From the NCBI RefSeq assembly GCF_030378205.1, contig NZ_CP127385.1, forward strand, positions 4,814,001-4,878,000: a stretch of 64,000 nt of DNA, in the 5' to 3' direction. Within the stretch, counting starts at the first letter, position 1. Each line of letters opens with the position of its first letter. Made by a program: the position numbers and the translations under genes. The stretch is from Bradyrhizobium sp. NP1 (GTDB lineage: Bacteria > Pseudomonadota > Alphaproteobacteria > Rhizobiales > Xanthobacteraceae). Positions 62,063 through 64,000 of the stretch are shown here, one piece after another. The notes under the pieces were generated by a model. That model ran no database searches and was not told the DNA's origin. It worked only from the letters and a program-made list of their open reading frames with translations.

Positions 62063-63447
62063 AACCCCGCCGCCGCCGGCACCGGCTTGACCTTGTTGCC
62101 GCGCTCCTGCTTGAGCAGCTCGGCGATCAGGAAAGCGAGGTCGATCGACTGCTCGGCGTTGAGCCGTGGATCGCAGACCGTGTGGTAGCGGTCGTTGAGA
62201 TCCTCTTCGGTGATGGCGCGCGCGCCGCCGATGCATTCGGTGACGTCCTGGCCCGTCATCTCCAGATGGACGCCGCCGGCATGGCTGCCTTCGGCGGCGT
62301 GGATCGCAAAGAACGCGCGCACTTCCGACAGGATGCGGTCGAACGGCCTTGTCTTGTAGCCGGAGCTCGAGGTGACGGTGTTGCCGTGCATCGGATCACA
62401 CGACCACACGACGCTGCGGCCTTCGCGCGTCACCGCGCGGATCAGCCCCGGCAGGTGATCGCCGACCTTGTCGGCGCCGAAGCGGTTGATCAGCGTCAGC
62501 CGTCCGGGCTCGTTGTCCGGATTGAGCACGTCGATCAGGCGCAAGAGCTCGTCCGGCTTCAACGAGGGTCCGCATTTCAGGCCGATCGGATTCTTGATGC
62601 CGCGGAAATATTCGACATGGGCGTGATCGAGCTGGCGGGTGCGATCGCCGATCCAGATGAAATGGCCCGAGGTCGCATACCAGTCGCCGGTCGTGGAATC
62701 GACGCGGGTGAAGGCCTGCTCGTAGCCGAGCAGCAGCGCCTCGTGGCTGGTGTAGAAGTCGGTCGCGCGCAGCTCGGGGTGGCTTTCCAGATCGAGCCCG
62801 CAGGCGCGCATGAAGTTCAGCGCCTCGGAGATGCGATCCGCCAGCTCCTTGTAGCGGCGCGACTGCGCGGAGTCCTTGAGGAAGCCGAGCATCCACTGGT
62901 GCACGCTGCCGAGATTGGCAAAGCCGCCGGTCGCGAACGCACGCAACAGATTGAGCGTCGCCGCCGACTGCCGGTAGGCCATCAACTGGCGCACCGGATC
63001 GGGGTTGCGCGCTTCCGCGGTGAAGGCGATGTCGTTGATGATGTCGCCGCGATAGCTCGGCAGCTCGACGCCATCGATCTTCTCGGTGGCCGACGAGCGC
63101 GGCTTGGCGAACTGGCCGGCGATGCGGCCGATCTTCACCACCGGCACCGCGCCGGCATAGGTGAGCACCACCGCCATCTGCAGGAAGATGCGGAAGAAGT
63201 CGCGGATGTTGTTGGCGCCGTGCTCGGCGAAGCTTTCGGCGCAATCGCCGCCCTGCAGGAGGAAGGCTTCGCCCGCGGCGACGCGCGCAAGCGCCTTCTT
63301 CAGATTGCGCGCCTCGCCGGCAAAGACCAGCGGCGGAAAGGTGGCGAGCTGCGCCTCGACATCGGCCAACGCGCGGGCGTCGGGATATTGGGGCATCTGC
63401 TGCACCGGCCGGGCGCGCCAGCTATCCGGTGTCCACCGCTCGGACAT
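62059..63447 (-). CDS. aroF: 3-deoxy-7-phosphoheptulonate (DAHP) synthase, class II
   Basis: The 462-residue enzyme is of the plant/actinobacterial class II type: [19 protein letters not shown] at the N-terminus, [14 protein letters not shown] with the metal-binding Cys, [26 protein letters not shown] with Asp and His, and [15 protein letters not shown]. It catalyses the first step of the shikimate pathway. The ATG at 63447 has AAGGAG upstream. Its TAG stop is part of the CTAG end of the repeat copy B, so the C-terminus may have been set by the repeat insertion. Confidence 0.95.
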   Translation of the reverse strand: MSERWTPDSWRARPVQQMPQYPDARALADVEAQLATFPPLVFAGEARNLKKALARVAAGEAFLLQGGDCAESFAEHGANNIRDFFRIFLQMAVVLTYAGAVPVVKIGRIAGQFAKPRSSATEKIDGVELPSYRGDIINDIAFTAEARNPDPVRQLMAYRQSAATLNLLRAFATGGFANLGSVHQWMLGFLKDSAQSRRYKELADRISEALNFMRACGLDLESHPELRATDFYTSHEALLLGYEQAFTRVDSTTGDWYATSGHFIWIGDRTRQLDHAHVEYFRGIKNPIGLKCGPSLKPDELLRLIDVLNPDNEPGRLTLINRFGADKVGDHLPGLIRAVTREGRSVVWSCDPMHGNTVTSSSGYKTRPFDRILSEVRAFFAIHAAEGSHAGGVHLEMTGQDVTECIGGARAITEEDLNDRYHTVCDPRLNAEQSIDLAFLIAELLKQERGNKVKPVPAAAGF

Positions 63448-63636
63448 GGGGGTCAACTCCTTGAGCAAAAACCGTCACTTACCGAGGCAAGCGCATGCGC
63501 CGCGTTATACACAGGCTGCTCCATAACCGCTAGCCGCAATTCCGCCCCAGCATCAGACGCTTACCACAAGCCCTTGCGGCCAAAGTCGAATTCGCATTTG
63601 CTTGAACCACGACCTGAGGCAGGCGGGGACCGGGCG

Positions 63637-64000
63637 GTGGATACGGCGGCGCTGGACGACGTTTTCAGTGATGACATCACGATCCCCGCGGCCGACGGCT
63701 ACCCGCTCGCCGCCACCCTGTTCCTGCCGCGGGGCGCCAAGCGGCATGCGGTGCTGATCAGCTCGGCGACCGCCGTGCCGCGCCGGATCTACCGCGGCTT
63801 TGCCGGCTACCTGGCGCATCGCGGCTGCGCCGTGCTCACCTACGACTATCGCGGCGTTGGCGGCTCGCGGCAGCGCGCGGTCGAAGGCTACAACCGGCCG
63901 CGATCGCTGGTCGGCTTCAAGGCCTCGATGGCCGACTGGGCCGCACTCGACATCACCGCCGCTGTCGCGTGGATGCGCGAGCGCTACCACAACCTGCCGC
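63637..64000 (+). CDS. Alpha/beta hydrolase, 3'-truncated by the window edge
   Basis: An open frame from a GTG at 63637 runs off the window: 121 residues are visible. The strand-turn VLISSATAVPRRIYRGFAGYL and the following CAVLTYDYRGVGGSR (oxyanion and Asp-Tyr-Arg-Gly region) are typical of alpha/beta hydrolases related to serine aminopeptidase S33. The nucleophile elbow lies beyond the end. The start is uncertain because only a loose GAGG is upstream. Confidence 0.75.
   Translation, partial: MDTAALDDVFSDDITIPAADGYPLAATLFLPRGAKRHAVLISSATAVPRRIYRGFAGYLAHRGCAVLTYDYRGVGGSRQRAVEGYNRPRSLVGFKASMADWAALDITAAVAWMRERYHNLP

Noticed and set aside
1..64000. CRISPR array, prophage or integrated plasmid
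   Set aside because: No regularly spaced direct repeats, integrase, att-like duplications or phage structural genes were seen anywhere in the window.

Overview
The window is a GC-rich chromosomal segment of an alphaproteobacterium, most likely Bradyrhizobium or a close Nitrobacteraceae relative. The assignment rests on gene content: an acpXL/lpxXL very-long-chain fatty acid set for lipid A, tandem kup genes, a DUF2865 protein, a class II DAHP synthase, a small-form Psd/PssA pair, and many ABC importers and CoA-dependent catabolic genes. No rRNA, tRNA, CRISPR array, phage or complete insertion sequence was seen. Genes are tightly packed, with many ATGA/GTGA start-stop overlaps that define operons.

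0-8.5 kb: the 3' part of an MHS-type MFS transporter, then a minus-strand catabolic operon (class V aminotransferase, MDR oxidoreductase, PaaI-type thioesterase, acyl-CoA ligase, SDR, Liv-type binding protein), with a divergent Lrp/AsnC regulator at its head. 8.5-13.9 kb: a minus-strand operon for aromatic ring cleavage (TetR regulator, GalB-type hydratase, RraA/GalC-type aldolase, dihydroxyphthalate-decarboxylase-like protein, extradiol dioxygenase, cytochrome P450). A perfect 40-bp palindrome overlaps the tetR start. 13.9-22.7 kb: SDR and membrane protein opposite a second TetR, aquaporin, two small hypothetical genes, a HerA-like ATPase, an AhpD-like protein, a ParB-like protein and a Kir-type K+ channel. 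22.8-27.1 kb: the lipid A long-chain acyl operon.

27-35.7 kb: PotF-like binding protein, aminotransferase, rhodanese, two tandem kup K+ transporters and an isolated motA/motB pair. 35.9-47.5 kb: a second catabolic region with a complete peptide-type ABC importer, alpha/beta hydrolase, FCD-type GntR regulator, FAH-family hydrolase, two RidA proteins, a second Liv-type binding protein, SDR and RraA-family protein. The GntR promoter and the ABC importer promoter share a near-identical 28-bp box. 47.6-64 kb: mostly housekeeping genes (pssA, psd, an Atm1-type exporter, LOG protein, cimA, GNAT, cysS, nadE, dgkA, class II aroF/G) with small accessory genes, ending in a truncated alpha/beta hydrolase.

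The strongest non-gene signals are two repeat families. One is a CTAG-bounded imperfect-hairpin repeat present as inverted pairs near 21.1 and 61.9 kb, with remnants at 1.04 and 41.9 kb; at three sites it supplies or abuts the stop codon of the adjacent gene. The other is a 447-bp cassette at 49.44-49.88 kb in which a frameshifted DUF559 nuclease-like gene lies exactly between two inverted copies of a palindromic repeat.
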